DNA from: Actinomycetes bacterium
Lineage (GTDB): Bacteria > Actinomycetota > CADDZG01 > JAHWKV01
Reading direction: 5' to 3'
Length of the DNA stretch: 15,812 nt
NCBI GenBank assembly: GCA_029263035.1
Contig: JAJCYF010000234.1
Span: forward strand, 1 to 15,812
Below are positions 6,426 to 13,888 of this stretch, piece by piece. The translations under genes were made by a program, and so were the position numbers. The first letter of the stretch is position 1. Each line of letters opens with the position of its first letter. The notes under the pieces are model-generated. The model was not told where the DNA came from. It saw only the letters and a program-made list of their open reading frames with translations, and made no database searches.

Positions 6426-7538
6426 ATGGCTGTAGTTCCCACGAATTCGACGGACGTCGGAGGCGACACGCCGCCCGGACAGTTCAACCTGCCCAGCCAG
6501 GACGACCCAGCGCCGACAAACGAGTCACCCGAACCGCCTTCCAACCACTTCCAGATTCTCGCTCTCGATGGCGGGGGAGCCAAGGCGCTGTTCACCGCTC
6601 ACGTGCTCGCCCGTCTGGAACGTGACCTAGGCGTCAACATTAAGGACTCGTTCGATTTGATTGCCGGTACGTCAGCGGGCGGGATCGTCGCTCTCGGGCT
6701 GGGCGCCGGTCTCGTCCCGAGCGAGATCGTGGGGCACTACGAAGAGCTGGTCGAGACGGTATTTCCGGCCACGCGGCGTCGCCTGTGGCGGCGGCTGTGT
6801 CAACTGACTGCACCCATCTACGACGCTGATGCACTCAGACCAGCCCTGACGAAGGTACTCGGCGAGCGGCTACTCGGCGACAGCACCAAACGACTGGTCA
6901 TCCCAGCATGGGATGTCCAGCGAGGTGCTGTACACATCTTCAAGACGCCGCACCACGCGCGGCTCGTACGAGATTGGCGCATCCCAATGGTCGACATCGC
7001 AATGGCCACGTCGGCGGCGCCCCTCTACTTCCCGGCTGCACGCGTCGACGGACACCGTCTCATCGACGGCGGCGTGTGGGCGAACAACCCCTCCGTCGTA
7101 GCGATCTCCGAAGCCGTGAGCATGCTCAACGTACCGCTGAACTCCATACGTGTGCTCAACGTGGGCACCATGGACCCGCTCACGAACCACCCGAAGCGCC
7201 GCGACCGCGGCGGACTGCTCCAATGGGCGAAGCCGATCACGCCCCTCATCCTCAGCGCCGGAAGCCGCGGCGGACAGGGCATCGCTGAACATCTGATCGG
7301 CAAGTCGGCCTACACGAGGTTTGACGCGCTGGTTCCCGGAGGACTGTACGCACTCGATTCAGCCGATCCGAACGACATCGCGGGGCTCGCGGCCTCCGTG
7401 AGCCGTGAACTCAGTCCCGTCTACACCGAGCGGTTCGCGGATCATCACGCAGCCGAATACACACCGTTGATCCGAGACCGACACCGCAGCCACCCGACCA
7501 GCACGTCCCCCAAGGAGGTTTCCGATGAAACTTGCTGA
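6426..7538 (+). CDS. capV: Patatin-like phospholipase, CBASS effector (CapV type)
   Basis: A 370-residue patatin-fold lipase. After a disordered Pro-rich N-terminus (1-40), it has the oxyanion loop DGGGAK (48-53), the nucleophile elbow GTSAG (Ser83) and the catalytic Asp in DGG (Asp214). Together these form the Ser-Asp dyad of this family. The oxyanion motif usually ends in Gly (GGGxRG); here that place is Ala54, a small departure. CapV-type enzymes are activated by a cyclic dinucleotide and degrade host membrane phospholipids, killing the infected cell. The role is inferred from the next two genes, which are the CBASS signal synthase and Cap2. It overlaps the next gene by 14 bp. An in-frame start at ATG 6426 matches the leaderless promoter. 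Confidence 0.92.
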   Translation: MAVVPTNSTDVGGDTPPGQFNLPSQDDPAPTNESPEPPSNHFQILALDGGGAKALFTAHVLARLERDLGVNIKDSFDLIAGTSAGGIVALGLGAGLVPSEIVGHYEELVETVFPATRRRLWRRLCQLTAPIYDADALRPALTKVLGERLLGDSTKRLVIPAWDVQRGAVHIFKTPHHARLVRDWRIPMVDIAMATSAAPLYFPAARVDGHRLIDGGVWANNPSVVAISEAVSMLNVPLNSIRVLNVGTMDPLTNHPKRRDRGGLLQWAKPITPLILSAGSRGGQGIAEHLIGKSAYTRFDALVPGGLYALDSADPNDIAGLAASVSRELSPVYTERFADHHAAEYTPLIRDRHRSHPTSTSPKEVSDETC

Positions 7539-8538
7539 TCACTTCAACGTCCTGCTCAGGGACACCGTCAACCTCAGCCAGTGGAAGCTGGATCTTCTCG
7601 ACTCTCGCGTCGAGGCGGTCTATAAGGCGCTGAAGGCCGACGAGCAGATCGGTCCCTTCATCCTCGGCAAGACGCCGCAAGGCTCATGGGCACACAAGAC
7701 CATCATCAACCCGGTGGGCGACAACGAGTTCGACGCGGACTTCATGCTCGACATGAGCAAGAACCAGGACTGGGATGACAGCCCCAGGACCTACATCGAG
7801 GAGCTATACGCAGCCCTCCATCGCCACAGCACCTACGGCGAAATGCCCCACTCACGCAAGTGCCGCTGCGTACGGCTTGTCTACGCGAACTCCATGCACC
7901 TCGACATCGTGCCGCACCTGAACCTCGCCGACGGGCGCGAGGTCATCGTGAATCGCGACGACAACGACTGGGAGCTGACCAATAGCCAAGGCTTCACCGA
8001 CTGGATGCAGAAGAAAGACGCGATCGCGAAGGGCAACCTCCGAAAGGTCATCCGGCTGATGAAGTACCTCCGCGACCACAAGAACTCCTTCACCGGCACA
8101 CGCTCCATCCTTTTGACCACCCTGCTCGGCGAACGGGTTGCCGAGCTCCCCACCCTGCTTGATCCCGGCTACTACAGCAGCGTCCCGACGACCCTCCTGC
8201 ATGTCGTCAAGGACCTCGACGACTGGCTTCGAGCGAACCCGACCACGCCCCCTGTCGCGGACCCGTCCGGGTCGGGTGCCTACTTCGGGCACCGATGGGG
8301 TTCTGATCCCGAACGAGCCCAGGCGACCTATACCTACTTCTGCGAGCGCATCCATGTTCACGCCGCCGAAATTGAGGAGGCCTACAAGGAGGAGGACAAG
8401 GAGCGCAGTGTCGAACTGTGGCAGGGGATCTTCGGTGACGGGTTCAAGGCGCCAGCCGCCACGTCTAGCAGCGAGAAGTTCCCAGCGGCAGCCACAGCCG
8501 CCACTTCGACCGTAGGACGGTCTGGCCGCGCGGGATGA
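7525..8538 (+). CDS. cGAS/DncV-like nucleotidyltransferase (CD-NTase), CBASS signal synthase
   Basis: A 337-residue SMODS-type nucleotidyltransferase that makes a cyclic nucleotide second messenger on phage infection. Seen are the G-S motif in TPQGSWAHKT (Gly53, Ser54), the metal-binding pair FDADF (Asp70, Asp72) and the third acidic residue in SMHLDIVPH (Asp127). An alpha-helical C-terminal part follows. The last 30 or so residues are a low-complexity Ala/Ser/Thr tail ending in Arg-Ala-Gly. A C-terminal glycine on a flexible tail is the known substrate feature for Cap2, which links this end to targets. A textbook AAGGAGG sits 5 nt before the ATG inside the end of the lipase gene. The stop overlaps the cap2 start by 4 bp. 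The product nucleotide and clade cannot be told from sequence alone. Confidence 0.92.
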   Translation: MKLADHFNVLLRDTVNLSQWKLDLLDSRVEAVYKALKADEQIGPFILGKTPQGSWAHKTIINPVGDNEFDADFMLDMSKNQDWDDSPRTYIEELYAALHRHSTYGEMPHSRKCRCVRLVYANSMHLDIVPHLNLADGREVIVNRDDNDWELTNSQGFTDWMQKKDAIAKGNLRKVIRLMKYLRDHKNSFTGTRSILLTTLLGERVAELPTLLDPGYYSSVPTTLLHVVKDLDDWLRANPTTPPVADPSGSGAYFGHRWGSDPERAQATYTYFCERIHVHAAEIEEAYKEEDKERSVELWQGIFGDGFKAPAATSSSEKFPAAATAATSTVGRSGRAG

Positions 8539-10292
8539 GCCGGCGCAACCGGGCCATACTGTCGGCTTGGCAGAAGCAGCTCCTTGACGAACTGAGGTCA
8601 CTAGCAAGGGAGCGTCCCGACGAGGTTCGAATCATCCAAAAGGCCCAGCTTGACGCTGACGGCGACGCCATCCTCCGCATCAGGCTCCACACCACCGACA
8701 TCCCACGGAGCCCTACTGGGCTGAAGCTCAGGGACGACGAAGAGTTCATCGTCCGGATTCGCCCATCACTGTTTGTGCCCCCAATCGTCGAGGTCGACCA
8801 CACACGCTTCCTCGGTTTTCCGCATGTACTGCAAGGACAGCGGCTCTGCATCTACCTCGATCCCTCACGCGAGTGGCAACCATCCAACGGGATCGCCGGA
8901 TTTCTCACCCGGCTCTGGGACTGGCTCACCGACGCCACCGGCGGAGTCTTTGATCCCTCGACAGCGATGTACCATGCGGTCGGAGGAGTCCTCCACCATA
9001 CTGAGGGCACGCCCACGATCGTTGTCCGGGAGCCCGGTCCGTCGAAGCAGCATCAGATCGCTTGGCTCATCGAACGTTCAGTGCACCGCTACGACCTTAC
9101 CTACTCGACAGATAGCGCTGGACACCGCACGCCCGTCATCTCACTAGCGAGCACCCTCCCCTTCGGGGCGACATCCTCCTTCGCCCTGTTTCTGACACTC
9201 CTAGACGATCCGTTCCTCGACCGCGCTGAAGGGCGGCCGCCGCGGGTATTGCCTCAGTCGCCAGCGTTCCTCATGTCACTCCTTGCGAACGCCGTACGGA
9301 GCTCCGACAACACCGATCAGTACTTCGTGCTCGCCATACCTCACCCCGCAGGAGGTCCACACCATCTCCTCGGCGGAAGACTCCCCGCAGCAACAGCCAA
9401 CGCACTCCGGCAAATCGCTAAAAAGCACGGCACCGCGGTTAACCTCGACCCCGCGAAGATCAACGCCGACATCCCAATCGAATGGTGCAACATGTCCGAT
9501 GAACGGCAAGAAGTCACAACCCGACGCGACAACAACCGACCGGTCAACGGCTTCCAAGGGAAGACCGTTCATGTTTTGGGTTGCGGGGGCCTTGGGTCAT
9601 GGATCGCCGAGTTCATCGCACGAGCTGGGGCCTCTACCATCACCGTCTGCGACCCTGGAACCGTTACCGGCGGACTTCTCGTGCGACAGAACTATACCGA
9701 AGACGACATTGGCCACGCCAAGGCCCAGGCCCTTGCCGCGCGGCTCGGGGACATCCGTGACGATCTGACAGTGTTGGTCGCCGAAGGATACGTGCCCGAC
9801 GACCGAGCCTCCTTCCTTGCCGCAGACGTCGTCATCGACGCCACCGTTAGTCACAGCATCACCGCATACCTCGACGCGCTGGCAGACACAGAACGCAAGG
9901 CGCTGATCGCCCAGGTTGCCACCGACGCCAGCTCAGGGACGCTCGGCATCGTGAACGTTTGCGCGCCGGGCGCTACCTTCACGCCGTCTGAGCTCGACGA
10001 TCACGCAGGACATTCGGTGCTGGCCGAGGGCGGGCTGGAGCTCTACCACCCGCTCTGGCAGGAGGTGGCCGATGATGATGAACTCATACCCACCAGAGGT
10101 TGCTCAGTACCCACATTCCACGGGTCAGCAGCCGATCTAGCAGCGGTGGCGGCGATATTAGTCAGCCTAATAGGAGCCCACCTCCAGCAGGCGGAGGCGG
10201 CCGCTTCGGGAACCCACCTCATCGCGTTGCCGCACGCAGCCGCCGGCCCGCGGCACCACTTCCTTCTGGCGAAGACTAACGCGCCAGGGTGA
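8535..10292 (+). CDS. cap2: Cap2: fused E2-E1 ubiquitin-transfer-like enzyme of type II CBASS
   Basis: A 585-residue two-domain protein. The N-terminal E2-like part carries FPHVLQGQRLC with the catalytic Cys105, followed by the usual LDPSREWQPS and LTRLWDWL segments. A linker leads to an E1-type adenylation domain from about 340: the nucleotide loop GCGGLG (349-354), Asp373 (VCDPG), Arg384 (LLVRQN), Asp435 (VIDAT) and the active Cys523 in TRGCSVPTF. Cap2 adenylates and then conjugates the CD-NTase C-terminus to target molecules, which primes it for signalling. All expected residues are present and the length is normal, so it looks intact. It is coupled to the CD-NTase gene by an ATGA overlap. 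The partner protease gene cap3 is expected next but is not present in the next kilobase. Confidence 0.92.
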   Translation: MSRRNRAILSAWQKQLLDELRSLARERPDEVRIIQKAQLDADGDAILRIRLHTTDIPRSPTGLKLRDDEEFIVRIRPSLFVPPIVEVDHTRFLGFPHVLQGQRLCIYLDPSREWQPSNGIAGFLTRLWDWLTDATGGVFDPSTAMYHAVGGVLHHTEGTPTIVVREPGPSKQHQIAWLIERSVHRYDLTYSTDSAGHRTPVISLASTLPFGATSSFALFLTLLDDPFLDRAEGRPPRVLPQSPAFLMSLLANAVRSSDNTDQYFVLAIPHPAGGPHHLLGGRLPAATANALRQIAKKHGTAVNLDPAKINADIPIEWCNMSDERQEVTTRRDNNRPVNGFQGKTVHVLGCGGLGSWIAEFIARAGASTITVCDPGTVTGGLLVRQNYTEDDIGHAKAQALAARLGDIRDDLTVLVAEGYVPDDRASFLAADVVIDATVSHSITAYLDALADTERKALIAQVATDASSGTLGIVNVCAPGATFTPSELDDHAGHSVLAEGGLELYHPLWQEVADDDELIPTRGCSVPTFHGSAADLAAVAAILVSLIGAHLQQAEAAASGTHLIALPHAAAGPRHHFLLAKTNAPG

Positions 10293-10425
10293 CGCGCGGT
10301 GTCCTCACCATCTCCGTCTAGGGCTTGACGTTCACATTCCTGGTTAGCAACCGCCGGGGCATGGGGCAAGATAGTTCCCATGGCTACTCGCGATGACGTT
10401 CGTGAGATGCGCTTACCTCCATGGG

Positions 10426-10469
10426 GTCGATAACCTCCCGGGGCCGCGTCGATAACCTCCCGGGGCCGC
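10426..10469 (+). repeat. Tandem duplication, two 22-bp units
   Basis: Two exact head-to-tail copies (10426-10447 and 10448-10469), each beginning GTCGATAACC and ending GGGGCCGC. Copy 1 covers the stop codon of the short open frame that starts at 10380. Only two units are present, so this is a duplication rather than a CRISPR array. Confidence 0.9.
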
Positions 10470-10650
10470 AACGAATGCGGGTCCGGGAAAGGCTCTTAGT
10501 TTGAGAGCGGCCGCTGCGCATGGCCGACTATCCGGGGCCTCAGCGCCTCAGCAAAGCCCGGCCGCAGACACAAGTAGGTCCCTCCGTCGAGAGACCGACC
10601 CTGCCCATGGCAGACGGCGCCTTATTGGCTTCACACGGACAATGTTGGCG

Positions 10651-10766
10651 CCATTTGACAGGTCGTAATAGGCTCAGGAACTGCGCGACGAGTTCGGCAT
10701 CGAGCCGACCAGGTCACCTTCTCGCGTGATGGCGACCTGGTCGCGGTCACCCCGCTACACACCTAA
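10651..10766 (+). pseudogene. Remnant of an AbrB/MazE-like antitoxin domain
   Basis: One frame reads QELRDEFGIEP (10675-10707). One base back, the next frame reads DQVTFSRDGDLVAVTPLHT and a stop (10707-10766). Joined, these resemble the swapped-hairpin AbrB fold seen in many MazE and VapB antitoxins (PxELRxxLGIxPGDxVxF, then xDGDxVxLxP). Just upstream a stretch reading VVI is also out of frame and followed by stops. At least two frame breaks mean no functional product. No intact toxin partner is next to it. The match is short, so confidence is moderate. Confidence 0.4.
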
Positions 10767-10832
10767 CGTTTCCTAAAAAGGCGATTCCGCGGCCAGCACA
10801 TACCGCTCAGCTCGAACGCGACCGCGCCCGCG

Positions 10833-10888
10833 CCTGACTCTCGACCTGACGAGGATCGCGCCTGACTCTCGACCTGACGAGGATCGCG
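10833..10888 (+). repeat. Tandem duplication, two 28-bp units
   Basis: Two exact head-to-tail copies (10833-10860 and 10861-10888), each starting CCTGACTCTC and ending GAGGATCGCG. The unit itself contains CTGACTCTC-like and CCTGACGAG half repeats. It is the second short duplication within 500 bp, in DNA without an intact gene. Confidence 0.9.
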
Positions 10889-11257
10889 TGCTACCAGAAC
10901 GCCATCAGGACTGACCACGCGATGGCCTCTCGGACGCCTTCGCCGCCGCCAACCGAAATCAACATCAACACCACTTCGCAGACCGACGTCCCTGAACTGC
11001 TTCAGCCTGGTTGCATAAGACAGGCCATTAGTCGTAGGTCACTTGGGGTTGATGTCCTTTGTGTGCCCACTAATGTCGCGCCCGGCATCACGCCCATCTG
11101 CAGCGGATCCAGGCGGTACTACACCACTCAAAGGAACGTGCCCTGGTAACGTCCCGGGTAAGGATTGTTCTGAAGAAGCCATCCTTAGATGCCGATTGAA
11201 CTAAGGCAAGGAAGGGTGGAACGGAGCGATCTGAGCGATCTGACGGAGGCCGGGAGT

Positions 11258-11542
11258 ATGGATAAGACCACCTTAGTGATTATTCTAGCCATAGGCGGTT
11301 ATTTTTGGTGGAACCACCGCGATGAAAGGCGTCAACGGGAAAGTCTGCGCTTCGGAATCTTTGATGACATTTCAGGGAAATGGGTTAGCGCAATCGACGC
11401 TAGAGGTTGGGTTCAGTTTGGCGAGCTACCTTTGACCTACTCGTGGGATGACGCAAACGAAATGCTGGACACCCTCGGTTCCAGTGGAGGCTTTGTTTCT
11501 CGGCTTCGAGTAAGGAATACCTACGCTCTCTTGGACTCCTGA
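11258..11542 (+). CDS. Small single-helix membrane protein (unknown function)
   Basis: A 94-residue protein not recognised as any family. Residues 5-17 (TLVIILAIGGYFW) form one membrane helix near the N-terminus. The WWNHRDERRQRE stretch that follows is strongly basic, so the C-terminal part should stay in the cytoplasm. That part (FGIFDDISGKWVSAIDARGW, then TYSWDDANEMLDTLG and a final RVRNTYALLDS) has the feel of a small folded domain with mixed strands and helices. GGAGGCCGGGAG lies just before the ATG at 11258. An in-frame earlier ATG (11189) would put 23 polar residues before the helix and has no better ribosome-binding site. GC is low here (30 of 60 at 11281-11340), like the rest of the island. 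Confidence 0.6.
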   Translation: MDKTTLVIILAIGGYFWWNHRDERRQRESLRFGIFDDISGKWVSAIDARGWVQFGELPLTYSWDDANEMLDTLGSSGGFVSRLRVRNTYALLDS

Positions 11543-12020
11543 CGCTTGGTACGTGTCCACCGAGCGGTGAACTGCCTTGGTCGCTGATGGCCCAAATCCG
11601 GCCGTCGCTATCCGTCAAAGGGCCACCTCATGGACTTGGAGCTGCGTTCCGGCTCGAAACGGAGAGTAGCGGGCTCTCCGATCAGCTGGCTCGGTTGGTG
11701 GTGCGGGGGCCGGTGGACCGCCGGGCGTGCCCGGTGGACGGGCGGGGCCCGTCTGGCTGATCGACGAGGGCACTACGGCGGCGCAGCAGGCCAGGCGGGT
11801 CCGTGAGGATTCGGTGCGCCGCTGGTGCTGGAACCTATGGGCGAACAGAGGATGCCGGGCTGGCGGCGACGGCGGGGCTGCTCCCGGGCGGCATGAGCGG
11901 GCTGACAGAGAGGATCCGTCCAGCCGTGCCCCAGCGTAGCAGCTGCTACGACGCCGCTGAACAGCCGCACAGTTTCTTCTACAACTTTCCGCTGGATTTC
12001 TTGAAGCCGGCCGCCGGCGG
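11543..12020. other. Gap between the island and the LLM oxidoreductase gene
   Basis: About 480 bp with no gene that can be supported. Open frames exist on both strands because GC is high, but none shows a recognisable domain, ribosome-binding site or fitting start. GC rises sharply from about 11690, suggesting the right border of the low-GC island. No tRNA or transposase was seen. Confidence 0.4.
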
Positions 12021-12731
12021 TTAGCGGACCCCGAACTCCGCCAGCATCGCAATCTTCTCTTGGTAGTTGTGTGCCCCCGCCGCGACCACCGCATGGTCGG
12101 CCCCCAGTGCGGCCAGCCGCTGAAGATCGTCGACCGAGGCTTTGGGAGCTCCCCAACCCAGGGGAATCGATTCATTCCGGGCCAACGAACGGGCGCGCTT
12201 CAGGCGCCTCTCGAACCCATCGACACTCCCCCAGTAGTTCCAGCCGTCCGCCTTGGGGATCAGGTCCATCACCCAGCGGCTGGCCCCCCCGATCCACACC
12301 GGTACCTGCGGCATCTCTGCCCTGAACAGGTCCAGGTGGCGCTCGAGCTCGGCGGCTCGCTCCGCCGGCGGAGGGTACTCCAGCCCATAGGCCCGTTGTT
12401 CGTCCTTGGTCCGGTCGTCGCCAATCCCCAGGCCGATCACCATCCGGCCCGGGGCGATCATCTCAAGCGTCTGGGCCATGCTGAGCAGGACCCGGCGGTT
12501 GCGCAAGGTCGTCCGCAGCACCAGGCTGCCCACCGTGATGGTTTTGGTCGACGCGGCAACCGCCGCCAGGGCGGTCCAGGCCTCCAGCACCGGACGGTCC
12601 CGGTCCGGCACCCCCCATAGGTTGTCGAAGACCCACACCGAGTCCAGACCCGACTCCTCCGCCAGCCGGGCCGCCCCGAGGAGCTGTTCGGGGCCGGAGT
12701 CGAACTGGGGAAGGATGATGCCTATTTTCAT
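12021..12731 (-). CDS. LLM-class flavin/F420-dependent oxidoreductase
   Basis: A 236-residue luciferase-like TIM-barrel oxidoreductase. The start MKIGIILPQFDSGPEQLL, then LAEESGLDSVWVFDNL, TITVGSLVL, RNRRVLLSMAQTLEMIAPGRMVIGLGIGD and VPVWIGGAS are all conserved family segments. These enzymes use reduced FMN or F420 as hydride carrier; the substrate cannot be told. It is shorter than the usual 280-340 residues, with a compact C-terminal part, but no break is seen. The ATG overlaps the stop of the upstream membrane-protein gene (ATGA), so the two are translationally coupled. It is the last gene of the minus-strand run. Confidence 0.88.
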   Translation of the reverse strand: MKIGIILPQFDSGPEQLLGAARLAEESGLDSVWVFDNLWGVPDRDRPVLEAWTALAAVAASTKTITVGSLVLRTTLRNRRVLLSMAQTLEMIAPGRMVIGLGIGDDRTKDEQRAYGLEYPPPAERAAELERHLDLFRAEMPQVPVWIGGASRWVMDLIPKADGWNYWGSVDGFERRLKRARSLARNESIPLGWGAPKASVDDLQRLAALGADHAVVAAGAHNYQEKIAMLAEFGVR

Positions 12732-13471
12732 GTCGTAACGAGCAGGTTCAAAAGGAACTGGGACGCCAGTGCGGTGAGGGAGGCGATGTAGAGCAGGCCG
12801 GTGGCGGACTGGGTCGAGCGCTCACGCACCGTCGCCCAAACCATCCACATGATCCCCACGGTGGTGGCCAGCAAGAAGAGCCAGGTTCCCCAGTAGGACG
12901 ATGAGGCGTAGGTCATGATCCCGGCGGGCACCACCCCCTCCAGCAGCTCTCCCCTGGTGACCATCCCCGCCAGCGCCGACACGCCGAGCAGGGCGAAGAT
13001 CACCCGGGTCTGCTCCTTGAGCGGCTCGATGGGCATACGGGCCTGGTTGAGGTACCAGTGGCCCAGGATCATCCCGTGGGTCACGCTTCCCAGCACCAGC
13101 CCGCCCAGCAGCCCGTGGGCCAACCCGAACGCACACCCCCCCTCGCAGACCTCCCGGCCGGCCACCGCGATCAGCCCCAGCGACACCACCGTGCCTGCCG
13201 CGCCGGTGACCCACTCCAGCAGCGGACGCTGCGAGTACACCGCCAGCAGGTACAGCAGGTAGGCCCCCGCCGCCACAAACCCCAGCGTCTCCAGGTACCC
13301 GGGCAGCACCAAAGCCACCAGCAGCATGAGCGGCCACAGGACCCAGGTGGCGGAGCGGTAGTAGCCGCGCTTGACCATCTTGTAGCGCAGGCTGGCAAAC
13401 CACATGAAAGCAAAGATGCCCGCCAGCAGCTGGATGGACGTGAGGCTGAAAGCCCCCCGGGGGCCGGTCAT
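12728..13471 (-). CDS. Integral membrane protein with eight predicted helices (unknown function)
   Basis: Not assigned to a named family. Hydrophobic stretches suggest eight membrane helices. The fifth runs GLAHGLLGGLVLGSVTHGMI and then GHWYLNQ; its three histidines and the following GHWYL could bind a cofactor such as heme, but this is a guess. Two cysteines (VCEGGC) lie in the loop before it. The start is uncertain: ATG 13471 or an in-frame TTG 13480, neither with a good ribosome-binding site. The gene begins about 20 bp after the DUF1232 gene and overlaps the LLM gene by 4 bp, so it belongs to the same transcript. Confidence 0.8.
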   Translation of the reverse strand: MTGPRGAFSLTSIQLLAGIFAFMWFASLRYKMVKRGYYRSATWVLWPLMLLVALVLPGYLETLGFVAAGAYLLYLLAVYSQRPLLEWVTGAAGTVVSLGLIAVAGREVCEGGCAFGLAHGLLGGLVLGSVTHGMILGHWYLNQARMPIEPLKEQTRVIFALLGVSALAGMVTRGELLEGVVPAGIMTYASSSYWGTWLFLLATTVGIMWMVWATVRERSTQSATGLLYIASLTALASQFLLNLLVTT

Positions 13472-13492
13472 GAGTTCCAAAGGTCGGTCGGG

Positions 13493-13888
13493 CTAGTGCG
13501 CTTCTGAGGGGTAGAGCGTCTTCATGAGCTGAGGGGGTACGAACTCCACCGCAGTGCTCACCACCGACCGGATGGAGTCCAGAACCGCCTGGTCGCCCTC
13601 CCAGTAGTCGTCCAGCACCGCCTTGGAGGTGTGATTCAGCATCGAGTCGACGGCCACGCAGACCATGATGATGTCGTCCAGCCGCCCGATACCCGGCAGC
13701 CAGTCCGGGATGAGGTCGACCGGCATGACCACATAGGCGGCGATGCCGGCGAAGATCAGCTTGTTGCGCTTGGGCACCCGGGGGTCCTTGGCAAGACCTC
13801 TGGCCAGGCGGACGATGTTCTGAGCATCCTGAGTCACCCGGCCCGCCAGGCCGGGCAGGTTCGCCTTTTTGACGATCTCAACCACCAT
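13493..13888 (-). CDS. DUF1232 (YkvA-type) membrane protein
   Basis: A 131-residue protein with the DUF1232 signature AYVVMPVDLIPDWLPGIGRL followed by DDIIMV (about residues 51-76), a membrane-embedded helical hairpin. No molecular function is established for the family. The ATG at 13888 has GGAGAG at a good distance and lies 11 bp inside the end of the ROK kinase gene. An earlier in-frame start would add 19 residues read from kinase DNA and is less likely. Confidence 0.85.
   Translation of the reverse strand: MVVEIVKKANLPGLAGRVTQDAQNIVRLARGLAKDPRVPKRNKLIFAGIAAYVVMPVDLIPDWLPGIGRLDDIIMVCVAVDSMLNHTSKAVLDDYWEGDQAVLDSIRSVVSTAVEFVPPQLMKTLYPSEAH

Larger units (their letters stand above)
10293..11257 (+). 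other. Decayed region downstream of cap2, no intact gene
   Basis: About 965 bp with no complete gene. The usual fourth CBASS gene (cap3, a JAB-family protease with HxH and SxxD metal motifs) was looked for in all frames and not found. What is visible is a 17-codon open frame from ATG 10380 (starting MATRDDVREMRLPP, faintly like the start of a MmcQ/YjbR protein), two tandem duplications, and remains of an antitoxin domain. The rest looks like non-coding remains of transferred DNA. Confidence 0.5.

Noticed and set aside
7852..8607. Minus-strand frame of 251 codons across the CD-NTase gene
   Set aside because: Antisense to a gene with full catalytic motifs; no domain seen in the translation.
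10380..10433. Start of a MmcQ/YjbR-like gene (MATRDDVREMRLPP)
   Set aside because: Only about 13 residues of weak similarity before a stop, so it was not given its own feature.
10426..10888. CRISPR array
   Set aside because: The two repeats are different from each other, have only two copies each and no spacers.
11615..12175. Minus-strand frame of 186 codons downstream of the LLM gene
   Set aside because: It overlaps the LLM gene in another frame and has Pro/Arg/Ser-rich composition without any domain.
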